Shown here piece by piece: positions 26,051 through 38,780 of a stretch of 64,000 bases of DNA. The position numbers and the translations under genes were made by a program. Numbering within the stretch: the stretch's first letter is position 1; every line of letters starts with the position of its first letter. Below the pieces are notes generated by a model that saw only the letters and a list, made by a program, of their open reading frames with translations, did not search any database and had not been told where the DNA came from. Source of the DNA: CAVTBT01 sp963733065. Lineage in GTDB: Bacteria > Actinomycetota > Thermoleophilia > Gaiellales > Gaiellaceae. Location: the NCBI GenBank assembly GCA_963733065.1, contig CAVTBT010000004.1:310001-374000 (forward strand), written 5' to 3'.

Positions 26051-27700
26051 TCAGGCCAGCTCGGCGATCGCCTGGCGCACGCGCGCGAGCGTGGCCTGGA
26101 GCTCGGTCGTTCGGTCGAGCTCTCCGGCCGCCAGCTCTCGTCGCAGCCGTCGCTCCCGCAGCCGCAGCAGGAGCTCCTTGCCGGTGCGCACATCGAGCCC
26201 TTCACGCGCGGCCCGGGCATCGAGCTCGGCGCGGAGCACCACGAGCTCCTCGTCCTGCTCCGTTCCGTCGACGAGCGAGGCCCGGAGGCGGCGGTGCAGC
26301 TCCGAGTCGAGGTGGTCCGGCGACAGCTCGGCGAGCAGCTTCGCGAGCTCGGGATACGCGATGCACGCCGCGAGGGCATCACGCTCGAGCCGGTCGCCCG
26401 CAGCGAGCACGCGCGGCGCCTCGACGGCTCCGACCCTGCCAGCGGTCGGGCGCGCCGGCGCCATGCCGGCGAGCGTCTCGCGCGGAAGGTCGAGCCGATC
26501 GGCGAGCATGCGAAGGGCCTCCTGGCGCTCGGGCGAGTCGTCCGCGCGAGACAGCACCTCTCGCGCCCGCACGAACGCCTCCTGCCGGTCCGAGGTGCGG
26601 TCGAGCTCCAGGCGCGTCCGGTAGAGGACGTAGCTCTCGGCGCCGCCGAGCCGCTCCTCGAAGCCCTGCGGCGCGTCGGCCGGGTCCTGGCCCGTCGGCA
26701 GCGTCACGACCCGGACGTCGAACCCCTGCGACGCGGCGAGCTCCATGCCGCGAAGGGTCGCGTCCTGGCCGGCCGCGTCGGCGTCGAAGCAGAGGTACAG
26801 CCGGCGCGTGAGACGCCCCAGCTCACGGAGTTGCCGCTCGGTGAGCGCCGTTCCCATCGAAGCGACGACCGGCTCGAAGCCGGCCTGGCGGAGCGCGATC
26901 ACATCCGTGTTGCCCTCGACCACCACCGCGCGCTCGTGCTTCGCGATCGCGGTCCGTGCCAGGTGGAGGCCGTAAAGGATGGCGCTCTTGTGGAACAGCT
27001 CGCCTTCGGGCGAGTTGACGTACTTCCCCCGCAGCGGATCGTCGTCGCGCAGGCGCCGTGCCTGAAAGCCCACGACACGCCCGCGGGCGTCCGCGAGCGG
27101 GAACATGAGGCGGAACGGGAAGTAATCGTTCGCGCGGGCGTTGGTGAGCCCGGCGGCGCGCAGCTCGGCGTCCGTGAAGCCGCCCGAGCGCGCCTTGTCC
27201 GCGAGCCCACGGCCCGGCGACAGCCCGAGCCGGAACTCGCGCGCGACGGCCTCGCCGAGCCCCCGGGAGTCGAGGTACTGCCGGACCGGGGCCCCGGCCT
27301 CCGTGTCCCACAGGTGCCGTTCGAAGAACGCGGTCGCCTGCTCCAGGACGCCGTGGAGACGGTCGCGCCGCTTGCGCTCCTCCTCCTGTCGGGGCGAGCT
27401 CTCCTCGTACTCGAGCGGGATGCGGAAGCGCTCGCCGAGCCACTCCACCGCGCCGACGAAGTCGAGGTTCTCCGCCTCCCGGACGAACGTGATCACGTCG
27501 CCGCCGCGCCCGCAGCCGAAGCAGTGGTACAGCTTGTCGACGGCGTTCACCGAGAAGCTCGGCGTCCGCTCCTCGTGGAACGGGCAGCGCCCGGTGTAGC
27601 GCGCGCCCACACGACGCAGAGCCGTGCGCCCGGACACGACCTCGACCATGTCCGCCGCGGCGACGACCTCCCGGACGGACGACTCCTTGATGCGGGCCAC
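26051..27700 (-). CDS. dnaG: DNA primase DnaG
   Basis: A 549-aa replicative primase. It has the CHC2-type zinc finger (C39-x2-H42-x17-C60-x2-C63, in GRCPFHEERTPSFSV and YHCFGCGRGGD), the catalytic core (FRLGLSPGRG, YFPFRLMFPLADARGRVVGFQARRL) and the TOPRIM domain with VVVEGNTDVIALRQAG and CFDADAAGQDA. The C-terminal region is helical and includes a DnaB-binding-like part. The start is GTG 27700, which gives MARIKESSVREVV, normal for DnaG. It follows the dGTPase gene by 9 nt on the same strand; dgt-dnaG is a common actinobacterial order. The intact frame across 1.65 kb contrasts with the frameshift in dgt. Confidence 0.97.
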   Translation of the reverse strand: MARIKESSVREVVAAADMVEVVSGRTALRRVGARYTGRCPFHEERTPSFSVNAVDKLYHCFGCGRGGDVITFVREAENLDFVGAVEWLGERFRIPLEYEESSPRQEEERKRRDRLHGVLEQATAFFERHLWDTEAGAPVRQYLDSRGLGEAVAREFRLGLSPGRGLADKARSGGFTDAELRAAGLTNARANDYFPFRLMFPLADARGRVVGFQARRLRDDDPLRGKYVNSPEGELFHKSAILYGLHLARTAIAKHERAVVVEGNTDVIALRQAGFEPVVASMGTALTERQLRELGRLTRRLYLCFDADAAGQDATLRGMELAASQGFDVRVVTLPTGQDPADAPQGFEERLGGAESYVLYRTRLELDRTSDRQEAFVRAREVLSRADDSPERQEALRMLADRLDLPRETLAGMAPARPTAGRVGAVEAPRVLAAGDRLERDALAACIAYPELAKLLAELSPDHLDSELHRRLRASLVDGTEQDEELVVLRAELDARAAREGLDVRTGKELLLRLRERRLRRELAAGELDRTTELQATLARVRQAIAELA

Positions 27701-27709
27701 GTGTGAGGT

Positions 27710-28670
27710 CTAGCCGAGCCGCTCGGCGTAGTCGAGCGCGAAACGGTCGGTCATGCCCGACACGAAGTCCGTGATCGCCGTCGGCTCCTCGCCGCGTTCG
27801 GCGAGCTGGTCGACGATGAGGCGCACGACCTCTCGCGCACGCTCGTGCTCACGGCGCGCGTCCGGCGCGAGATACACGTGCTCGAACATGAACGCGCGGA
27901 GCGCGAGCATCGCCGCTCCGATCTCCTCGCTCTGCTGGATGTCGCCCGCGTCGGCCGACGACTCGACGAGATCGTGGACGAGCGTGTCGATCCGGCGGGC
28001 GCCCGTGTCCCCCAGCCGCTCGATCTCGGTGGGCGGCAGGTCCTCCGGGGTGAGAATGCCGTGGCGCACGGCGTCGTCGATGTCGTGGTTGATGTAGGCG
28101 ACGCGGTCGACGATCCGCACGATCTTGCCCTCGAGGGTCGCCGGTTCCTGAGGGCCCGTATGCGTGAGGATGCCGTCGCGCACCTCGTGCCGTGAGGTTC
28201 AGCTCCTCGGCGATCCGGAGCGACTGCTCGTTGTGGCGGAAGCCGACCCCGAACCGCTCGCGGAGCGCCTCGTCCAGCGCGTCCTCGCCGGCGTGGCCGA
28301 ACGGCGTATGCCCGGTGTCGTGACCGAGCCCGATCGCCTCCGTCAGGTCCTCGTTGAGGCCGAGCGCCCGGGCGACGACGCGGGCGATGCCGGTCGTCTC
28401 GAGCGTGTGCGTCATCCGAGTCCGGTAGTGGTCGCCCGCCGGGTCGATGAAGACCTGCGTCTTGCCCTTCAGCCTGCGGAAGGGCTTCGAGTGCAGGATC
28501 CGGTCGCGGTCGCGCTGGAACGGCGTGCGCACGCGACACTCGGCCTCCGGCCGGAGCCGGCCCGCGGTGCCGTACGAGCGCACGGCCCGGGGCGCCAGCC
28601 TCAGCTCCTCCTGTCGCCGGATGCGCTCGGCGAAGGAGTCGGCGATGCGGCCCGCGAGGTCGGGAGACAC
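27710..28670 (-). pseudogene. dgt: Deoxyguanosinetriphosphate triphosphohydrolase (dgt), one frameshift
   Basis: An HD-domain dGTPase that hydrolyses dGTP to deoxyguanosine and triphosphate. From GTG 28670: KPFRRLKGKTQVF, HYRTRMTHTLET (H of HD), AIGLGHDTGHTPFGHAGE (HD dyad) and GFRHNEQSLRI. Near 28185-28195 the frame moves by one base between LNLT and EVRDGILTHTG; the second part then runs intact (LEGKIVRIVDRVAYINHDIDDAVRHGIL, LALRAFMFEHVY) to 27710. The shift is beside a repeat of G/C residues. All catalytic motifs are present in the two halves, which speaks for an assembly indel in a functional gene. The intact product would be about 319 aa. Confidence 0.88.
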
Positions 28671-28710
28671 CGGGGAAGCCTAGTCCGCGAGTCGGCTCCG
28701 CCGCGGGCGC

Positions 28711-29466
28711 TCAGATGATCACCGGGACGGTGCCGCCGTCGGCGCTCCAGGCGGCGCCGGTGACGTAGCTCGCCCGCTCCGAGCACAGGAACGCGACGAC
28801 GTCGGCGATCTCCTCCGGCTTGGCCAGGCGCCCGAGCGGTCGCCCGGCTGCGACCTTGCGCAGCACCTCGTCACGGTCGCCGCCCGCCTGGTCGGCGAGC
28901 CCGCCCTCACCGAGCCACGCCTCCGTGGCGGTCGGGCCGGGCGTGACGGCGTTGCAGCGGATCCCGTCGCCGGCGTAGAGGTCCGCGACGAGCCGCGAGA
29001 GCGACAGCATCGCCGCCTTCGTCACCGAGTAGTTCGGCATGCCCGTCGACGGCCGCTTGGCCGCCGTCGAGGCGACGTTGACGATCGCCCCGCCACCGCG
29101 CGCCCTGAGCTGCGGCAGCACCGCACGGATGGCGCGCACGGCCGTCATCACGTTCAGCTGCCACATCGAGTCCCACTGCTCGTCCGCCAGCTCCTCGAAG
29201 CGGGCCTGGTACGCAACGCCGACGTTGTTCACCAGCACGTCGACGCCGCCGAGCTCTCCGGCGGCCCGGTCGATCAACGCCGCGGGCGCGCCGGGGGCGC
29301 CGAGATCGGCCGAGACGTGAAGCGTCTCCCCCACGCCGGGCGCATCGCGGCGACCCGCCGTCACGACGCTCGCCCCCTCGGCGGCGAGCCGCCGTGCCGT
29401 CTCGAGGCCGATGCCTCCCGTCGACCCGGTGACGACGCACACCTTTCCCGCGAGCCCGAGATCCAC
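28711..29466 (-). CDS. Short-chain dehydrogenase/reductase (SDR)
   Basis: A 251-aa classical SDR. The cofactor motif TGSTGGIG lies at ~14-21, the NNVG motif near 82, the catalytic Ser in VNVASTAA, and the Y-x3-K pair in NYSVTKA; the C-terminus is SERASYVTGAAWSADGGT. The GTG start 29466 is chosen because the Rossmann strand begins nine codons later; the frame continues upstream only through the antisense of the phosphatase gene. Divergent from the phosphatase gene with a 21-bp gap. Its substrate is unknown. Confidence 0.9.
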   Translation of the reverse strand: MDLGLAGKVCVVTGSTGGIGLETARRLAAEGASVVTAGRRDAPGVGETLHVSADLGAPGAPAALIDRAAGELGGVDVLVNNVGVAYQARFEELADEQWDSMWQLNVMTAVRAIRAVLPQLRARGGGAIVNVASTAAKRPSTGMPNYSVTKAAMLSLSRLVADLYAGDGIRCNAVTPGPTATEAWLGEGGLADQAGGDRDEVLRKVAAGRPLGRLAKPEEIADVVAFLCSERASYVTGAAWSADGGTVPVII

Positions 29467-29487
29467 GAGGGCTAGCGTACTGGCGCC

Positions 29488-30069
29488 ATGACGACGCTTC
29501 TCCTGGCCCGACACGGCGAGACCGACTGGAACCGCGACGACCGCTTCCAGGGACACGCCGACCCGCCGCTCAACGCTGCCGGCAGAGCCCAGGCGCAGGC
29601 GCTCGCCGACCGGCTCGAGCCCGAGGACGTGCACGCCGTCTACACCAGTCCGCTGCGCCGCGCGCACGAGACGGCGGAGATCGTCGGCGCCCGCCTCTCG
29701 CTCACCGTCGGCACGGTCGAGGCGCTCCGCGAGATCGACGTCGGTTCCTGGTCCGGCCTGACCCGCAGCGACGTCGAGCGCCGGTTCCCGGAGGGCTACG
29801 CGCGCTGGCTCGCACTCGGTCCAGGCTGGGAGGACGGCGAGACGTACGACCAGCTCGGCGAGCGGGTGGTGCCGGCGCTCCTCGAGCTCGGGCAGCGGCA
29901 TCCCGGCGAGCGGGTACTCGTCGTCACGCACGGCGGCCCGATTCGCGCCGCGGCGGCGCGTGCGGCCGGCATCAGCTACGCCGACGCACGGCGTGCGGCG
30001 ACCGTGGTCGGCAACTGCGCGATCGTCCTGTTCGCGGCGGGGGACGGCGTGCTGCGGCGGTTAGACTGA
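29488..30069 (+). CDS. Histidine phosphatase (phosphoglycerate mutase-like) family protein
   Basis: A 193-aa protein with the phosphohistidine motif LARHGETDWN (H9), R in TSPLRRAHETAE, E in LREIDVGSWSGL, and the second His in VVTHGGPIRA. These are the four residues of the dPGM/phosphatase active site. The length fits broad-specificity phosphatases such as CobC or PhoE rather than glycolytic mutase. It is probably co-transcribed with the next two genes (gaps of 15 and 32 nt). Confidence 0.92.
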   Translation: MTTLLLARHGETDWNRDDRFQGHADPPLNAAGRAQAQALADRLEPEDVHAVYTSPLRRAHETAEIVGARLSLTVGTVEALREIDVGSWSGLTRSDVERRFPEGYARWLALGPGWEDGETYDQLGERVVPALLELGQRHPGERVLVVTHGGPIRAAAARAAGISYADARRAATVVGNCAIVLFAAGDGVLRRLD

Positions 30070-30084
30070 CCGCCGGTCGGCCCA

Positions 30085-30333
30085 GTGGAGGACTACACCA
30101 ACAAGTACAAGGGCGAGCAGGTCGAGGTCGCGCTGTTCGGCGGCGAGTACCAGGAAGGCGTGCTGACCGCCTACTGCTCGGTCGAGGATGTCCCGCATAT
30201 CGAGCTCAACGGCCACATCCTCGTGCCGCTCCAGAACGTGGCGTCACTGCACTGCTCGAGCCGGTGCGACGCGCCCGAGCCGGATTGGCCCCCGCGCGGT
30301 CTGACGGACGAAGACCGCGACGACGAGGGATAG
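30085..30333 (+). CDS. Small protein with Sm-like/SH3-like pattern
   Basis: An 82-aa protein. Residues 10-53 (GEQVEVALFGGEYQEGVLTAYCSVEDVPHIEL, then ILVPLQNVASLHC) show five short beta strands in the order V-x-L-x-x-G-x-x-x-x-G-x-L ... I-x-L ... V-P-x-x-N-V, the layout of Sm-like or other small beta-barrel folds. The tail is acidic (DEDRDDEG). It has three Cys. The start is GTG 30085, 15 nt after the phosphatase. The fold assignment is a pattern impression, not a family match. Confidence 0.6.
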   Translation: MEDYTNKYKGEQVEVALFGGEYQEGVLTAYCSVEDVPHIELNGHILVPLQNVASLHCSSRCDAPEPDWPPRGLTDEDRDDEG

Positions 30334-30365
30334 TGCCCTCTCACCGGCGGAAGGAGGGCTAGCCC

Positions 30366-31263
30366 GTGCGGCGCGCGGCCGCCCTGAACATCGCGAAGGC
30401 GTGGCTGCTGCTCGCGATCCTCGCAGCGTTTTTCGGCGCCATCGGCTGGGCGCTGGGTGGGTATTCGACCGCGTCCATCTTCGCGTTCTGCGCGGTGCTC
30501 GCCGCGCTTGCCATCTACGCGTATGCGGACCGGGCGCTGATGGGGATGCTCGGCGCGCGTGCTTACGCCCTGGCGGAGGATCCGATCCTGTCGTCGACGG
30601 TCGAGCGGCTCGCCGCCCAGACCGGCGTGCTACCGCCGAAGCTCTACGTGATCGCCGACGGCTTCCCGCGGGCGTTCTCAGCGGGCCGCGGCCCACGTGG
30701 ATCGGCCCTCGCGGTCTCGACCGGCCTGCTCGGCGCGCTCCCGCCGGCCGAGCTCGAGGGTGTCCTCGCGCACGAGCTCGCGCACGTGCGCTCCCGCGAC
30801 GTGCTCGTGCAGACGTTCGCCGTCACCGTCGCCGTGACGCTCGTCGAGCTCAGCCGGATCGGCGGCTGGCTCGAGCGCGCGCTGCTGTTCGTCCTCGGGC
30901 CGATCGCGGCCGCGTTCGTCCACCTGCTGCTGTCGCCGCGGCGCGAGCTCCGCGCCGACGGCGCCGCTGCGGCCGTGTGCGGCACGCCGCACGGGCTCGC
31001 CGACGCGCTGCTCCGGCTCGACCAGGCCGCCGAGCTCGTCTCGTTCCAGGCCTCGGCCGCGACCGAGCCGCTGTACCCGATCAATCCCTTCGAGCGACGA
31101 GGGGCTCGCGAGGATGTTCGAGACCCACCCGCCGCTCGGCGAACGGATCGCGCGGTTGCGCGGCCTGGACCCGAGCGTGGAGCCGGAGTCTGGACGCGGC
31201 CTAGGAGGCGTTGGCGGACGCGTGCGCTCGAGCACAGCTCGATGTTTCGCCAAACCCTCCTAG
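30366..31263 (+). pseudogene. M48 family (HtpX-like) membrane metalloprotease, one frameshift
   Basis: Two N-terminal transmembrane helices (KAWLLLAILAAFFGAIGWALGG, ASIFAFCAVLAALAIYAYADRAL) precede the catalytic domain: PKLYVIADGFPRAFSAG, the zinc motif HELAHV near residue 138 and RRELRADGAAA with the third ligand Glu. Near 31097 the frame shifts; the conserved end (EGLARMFETHPPLGERIARLRGL) lies in another frame and then runs to a TAG at 31263 through a nonhomologous tail. The protein would degrade damaged membrane proteins, as HtpX does. Only the last ~25 conserved residues are displaced, so an indel error is likely. Confidence 0.8.
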
Positions 31264-31269
31264 AACGAC

Positions 31270-31293
31270 GAAGGCCGCCTCGCGGCGGCCTTC
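31270..31293 (-). terminator. Terminator hairpin of the rRNA operon
   Basis: A 10-bp perfect stem GAAGGCCGCC/GGCGGCCTTC with a TCGC loop, 8 nt past the 3' end of 5S rRNA. It can serve both the rRNA operon (minus) and the M48 gene (plus). Confidence 0.75.
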
Positions 31294-31300
31294 AAAGAAA

Positions 31301-31415
<115 letters not shown>

Positions 31416-31453
31416 TTGTCAAGGGCGCAGCGCATCGGACGACCGCGCACCCT

Positions 31454-31483
31454 CAAAACTCCATAGCACGCCACACGTGTTCT
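31454..31483 (-). ncRNA. 23S processing stem, 3' arm
   Basis: The sequence aaaactccatagcacgccac and the following acgtgttct pairs with 34479-34510 across the 23S gene (few mismatches). It is the long stem that RNase III-like enzymes cut to release pre-23S. Confidence 0.7.
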
Positions 31484-31485
31484 AA

Positions 31486-34473
<2,988 letters not shown>

Positions 34474-34736
34474 CAGAAAGAACACGTGTGTTGCCGCTAT
34501 GGAGTTTTCAAGGTGCACGCGGACCGAACGCCCGCCCAGCAGAGATGCCCGCGCCAAACCTCGGCCCGGTCTCTCAAAACTCAACAGCATGCGCCCGGCC
34601 ACTTGCGGCCGGCGCCGGTACGACGTTACGACGAGCTCGACATTGTTCTAGGCGAACCGAGACATCGGACGACGCCTCGAGAGGCGACATCGACGAGCTC
34701 AGCGCCTACCGGAGTTAAGTGCTCCGGTATCCCTAG
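34474..34736 (-). other. 16S-23S internal spacer without tRNA
   Basis: 263 nt between 16S and 23S. No tRNA-Ile or tRNA-Ala cloverleaf is present. It holds the 5' arm of the 23S processing stem (34479-34510), the 3' arm of the 16S stem (34577-34593) and a GC-rich hairpin (gcgcccggccacttgcggccggcgc, 34591-34615). Confidence 0.85.
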
Positions 34737-36283
<1,547 letters not shown>

Positions 36284-36420
36284 GAATTGTTGCCCCCGAA
36301 GGGGCAATCTTCGCTTCGAGCTTGTGCTCAAAGTGTCTCCTCGCCGGCGGGAAGCCGGGAGGTGACGGGTTCTTGAGGCCTCACGCCAGGCCGAAGCCGG
36401 GCGAGAGGTCTCGTCGTAAA

Positions 36421-36438
36421 CGCACGCTGTTGAGTTTT
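36421..36438 (-). ncRNA. 16S processing stem, 5' arm
   Basis: Reads aaaactcaacagcgtgcg on the minus strand and pairs with 34577-34593 on the other side of 16S (one G/A difference). Confidence 0.7.
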
Positions 36439-36463
36439 CAAAGACCGACGCCGCTGGGGGCGC

Positions 36464-36491
36464 AAAAAAGCCTCCGACTCGCGCCAGAGGC
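36464..36491 (-). terminator. Terminator-like hairpin in the rRNA leader
   Basis: On the minus strand GCCTC, a 12-nt loop, GAGGC, then TTTTTT (36469-36464). It can end the tyrS transcript, but it also lies downstream of the only sigma-70-like rRNA promoter seen, so it could attenuate rRNA transcription unless antitermination occurs. Confidence 0.65.
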
Positions 36492-36591
36492 CTCCGAGAT
36501 TCCGATACGTGTCGTATCCGATTCGGTCGAAGGCGCTCCAGTAGGTCGCGGGACAGGAACTTCTCACACCACCCTGACGGGCAGCCGAGGA

Positions 36592-36619
36592 ATAGTAGCA
36601 ACCTCCCGAGGAGTGTCAA
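36592..36619 (-). promoter_or_regulatory. Sigma-70-type rRNA promoter
   Basis: -35 TTGACA (36619-36614), 16-nt spacer, -10 TACTAT (36597-36592) on the minus strand. The -35 overlaps the tyrS stop codon. The near-consensus boxes fit a housekeeping sigma rRNA promoter. Confidence 0.75.
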
Positions 36620-37764
36620 GCGGCGCCGTTGAGCCGAACGAAGCGCCGCTTGCCCGCCTGGAGCACCGCACCCGCAAGGGTCGCCCTCGGCACGTCGAGC
36701 TCCTCGACGACGGTGTCGCCCACGCGGACGGCGCCCTGCGCGATGAGGCGCCGCGCCTCGCTCGTGGACAGGCCGAAGGTCCCGGCGAGCAGCGCAGGCA
36801 GGTGTACGGGGTCGCCGACGGGCAGGTCGGCCTGCGGCATCTCCTCGGGCGCGCCTCCCTCACGAACGACCAGGGTGAAATGTGCCTCGCCGCTCGCGGC
36901 GCCCTCTGCACCGTGCCACCGCTCCACGACGCGGCGGGCGAGCTCGAGCTTCCAGGCCATCGGATCCGCGGGCGGTGTGCCGTCGCTGACGAGCATGCCC
37001 CACCACTGCGGCAGGGCCGTGTCCGGGATCGACATCACCTTGCCGAACATCTCCTCGGGCGCGTCTGTGATGCCGATGTAGTTGCCGCGCGACTTCGACA
37101 TCTTCTCCGTGCCGTCCAGCCCGACGAGCAGCGGGAACGTCGCGACGACCTGCGGGGGCAAGCCGTAGTGCTCCATCACGTCGCGGCCCGCGAGCAGGTT
37201 GTACAGCTGGTCGCTGCCCCCGATCTCGACGTCGGCCTCGATGGCGACCGAGTCGTAGGCCTGCATGAGCGGGTAGAGGAGCTCCGAGAGGGAGATCGGC
37301 ACCTGCGCGGCGAAGCGCTTCGCGAAGTCGTCGCGCTCGAGGAGCCGGGCCACGGTCATCGTGCGCGTCAGGCGCACCACCTCGGCGTAGCTGAGCGCGC
37401 CAAGCCACTCGCCGTTTCGCCGCACCTCCGTGCGCTCCCGATCGAGGATCCGAAACGCCTGCTCCGCGAAGAGCTCGGCGTTGGCGTCGAGCACCGCATC
37501 GTCGAGCACCGGCCGCTCCTTCGAGCGTCCGGAGGGGTCGCCAATCCGGGCGGTGTAGTCCCCGACGATCAGGACGACGATATGGCCGTCGCGCTGGAAG
37601 TCCGCGAGCCGCTCCAGTACGTAGGCGAACCCCAGATGGATGTCCGAGGCCGTCGGATCGATGCCAAGCTTCACGCGCAGCGGCCGGCCGAGCTCGAGCT
37701 TGGCCTCGAGCCCTCCTGCGGGAAGCAGGTCGACCGCCTGTTCCTTGACGCGCTCGATGCTCAC
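36616..37764 (-). CDS. tyrS: Tyrosyl-tRNA synthetase
   Basis: A 382-aa class I synthetase charging tRNA-Tyr. The HIGH-like motif is DIHLGF (res ~41-46), KMSKS is present exactly (EKMSKSRGN, res ~220-224), and the C-terminal S4 RNA-binding domain reads LSTSEARRLIAQGAVRVGDTVV. The spacing between HIGH and KMSKS and the short length match the TyrZ-like type rather than the E. coli type. The start is GTG 37764. No T-box leader is present in the 32-nt gap to the His-rich gene. The stop at 36616 overlaps the rRNA promoter. Confidence 0.95.
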   Translation of the reverse strand: MSIERVKEQAVDLLPAGGLEAKLELGRPLRVKLGIDPTASDIHLGFAYVLERLADFQRDGHIVVLIVGDYTARIGDPSGRSKERPVLDDAVLDANAELFAEQAFRILDRERTEVRRNGEWLGALSYAEVVRLTRTMTVARLLERDDFAKRFAAQVPISLSELLYPLMQAYDSVAIEADVEIGGSDQLYNLLAGRDVMEHYGLPPQVVATFPLLVGLDGTEKMSKSRGNYIGITDAPEEMFGKVMSIPDTALPQWWGMLVSDGTPPADPMAWKLELARRVVERWHGAEGAASGEAHFTLVVREGGAPEEMPQADLPVGDPVHLPALLAGTFGLSTSEARRLIAQGAVRVGDTVVEELDVPRATLAGAVLQAGKRRFVRLNGAA

Positions 37765-37796
37765 GGGGAGCCGATTGTAGAGGCGGCCGGTTCTCG

Positions 37797-37982
37797 CTAC
37801 GACTGACCGAACAGCCGCGCCAGGAAGCCCCGCTTCTTGACCGGCTCGCTGTGCTCGTGGTCGTGCTCGTCCTCGTGCCCAGCCTCGTGCGCGTGATCGT
37901 GCGTGTGCACGCTTCCGTCGGCGTGCGTGTGCTCGTGCTCGTGGTCGTGCTCGTTGTCGTGCTCGTGATCGTGGTCGGACAT
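37797..37982 (-). CDS. Histidine-rich small protein at the end of the Ni/Co uptake operon
   Basis: A 61-aa protein in which residues 4-45 are almost only His, Asp and Glu (HDHEHDNEHDHEHEHTHADG and more), followed by a short basic-hydrophobic tail KKRGFLARLFGQS. It should bind several Ni2+, Co2+ or Zn2+ ions, and the amphipathic tail may hold it at the membrane. It begins with ATG 37982, 15 nt after cbiO, and is the last gene of the Fur-cbiM-PDGLE-cbiQ-cbiO operon. A metal-storage or metal-delivery role is inferred from composition and place. The codon repeats look like a DNA repeat but are coding. Confidence 0.75.
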   Translation of the reverse strand: MSDHDHEHDNEHDHEHEHTHADGSVHTHDHAHEAGHEDEHDHEHSEPVKKRGFLARLFGQS

Positions 37983-37997
37983 CGGTTCCCCCTCGGC

Positions 37998-38780
37998 TCA
38001 GGCGGGCGCGGCGAAGGCCGCGCCTCGCGCACTTCTCGGTCGTAGTTCGACCCGCATCGGGTCGAATCCCGCCGGCAGCTCCAGATCGTGGTCGGCGAGC
38101 AGCTCCTCGTCGGCGAGGATCTCGTGGCAGGGAGCGTCGGCGACGACCCGCCCGCCCGAGAGAATGACCGCGCGCTCGCAGAGCTCGGCGGCCAGCGGCA
38201 GGTCGTGGGTGACGACGAGCTGCGTGCGCTCGATCCGCTCGAGGACGTCGAGCAGGTCGCGGCGCGCCCGCGGGTCGAGGTTCGCGGAAGGCTCGTCGAG
38301 GACGAGCAGCTGCGGCTGCATCGAGAGGACCGTCGCGATCGCGACCCGCCGCCGCTCGCCCATCGACAGCTGGTGCGGAGAGCGGTCGCCGGCGCCGGTC
38401 ATACGGACGGCAGCGAGCGCGCCGTCGACACGCGACTCGACCTCTCCGGCCGAGAGGCCCATGTTCAGCGGGCCGAAAGCTACGTCCTCGCGGACGGTCG
38501 GCATGAACAGCTGATCGTCCGGATCCTGGAAGACGAGACCGACGCGCGACCGCAGCTCGCCGAGCGTCCCGTCCTCCACCGGCAGACCCGCGACCTCGAG
38601 CTCACCTTCGCCGCGGAGCAGGCCGTTCAGGTGCAGGACGAGCGTCGTCTTGCCGGCTCCGTTCGGGCCGAGCACCGCAACGCGCTCGCCGTGCTCGACG
38701 TGGAGATCCACACCGGCGAGCGCCGCGTGGCCGTTCGGGTAGCGGTAGACGAGGCGCCGGAGGTGGATCGCGCAGCTCAT
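37998..38780 (-). CDS. cbiO: ECF-type cobalt/nickel transporter ATPase CbiO
   Basis: A 260-aa ABC ATPase. Walker A GPNGAGKTT near residue 40, Q-loop VFQDPDDQLF, signature LSMGERRR (a variant of LSGGQ common in CbiO), Walker B LLVLDEPSANLDPRA and the switch His in VVTHDL. The N-terminus (IHLRRLVYRYPNGHAALAGVDL) is typical for energy-coupling-factor A components. The ATG 38780 overlaps the cbiQ stop (ATGA). It powers metal uptake through CbiM/CbiQ. Confidence 0.94.
   Translation of the reverse strand: MSCAIHLRRLVYRYPNGHAALAGVDLHVEHGERVAVLGPNGAGKTTLVLHLNGLLRGEGELEVAGLPVEDGTLGELRSRVGLVFQDPDDQLFMPTVREDVAFGPLNMGLSAGEVESRVDGALAAVRMTGAGDRSPHQLSMGERRRVAIATVLSMQPQLLVLDEPSANLDPRARRDLLDVLERIERTQLVVTHDLPLAAELCERAVILSGGRVVADAPCHEILADEELLADHDLELPAGFDPMRVELRPRSARGAAFAAPA

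Larger units (their letters stand above)
36284..36615 (-). other. rRNA leader region
   Basis: No gene. In transcription order it holds the sigma-70-type promoter (36619-36592), the near-palindrome cggatacgacacgtatcgg (about 36500-36520), a terminator-like hairpin with T6 (36491-36464), the 5' arm of the 16S processing stem (36438-36421) and a TTGCCCC-TTCG-GGGGCAA hairpin (36307-36290) just before 16S. Confidence 0.75.

Noticed and set aside
34474..34736. tRNA-Ile or tRNA-Ala in the rRNA spacer
   Set aside because: No cloverleaf, T-loop GGTTCGA or anticodon arm can be found on either strand.
37765..37796. T-box leader before tyrS
   Set aside because: The gap to the upstream gene is only 32 nt and shows no T-box sequence.
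37851..37980. Short tandem repeats of gtgctcgtg type, which look like a minisatellite or CRISPR-like array
   Set aside because: They are the codons of a His/Glu/Asp-rich protein read on the minus strand; there are no constant repeats with unique spacers. The same holds for 41480-41575 in the NicO gene.
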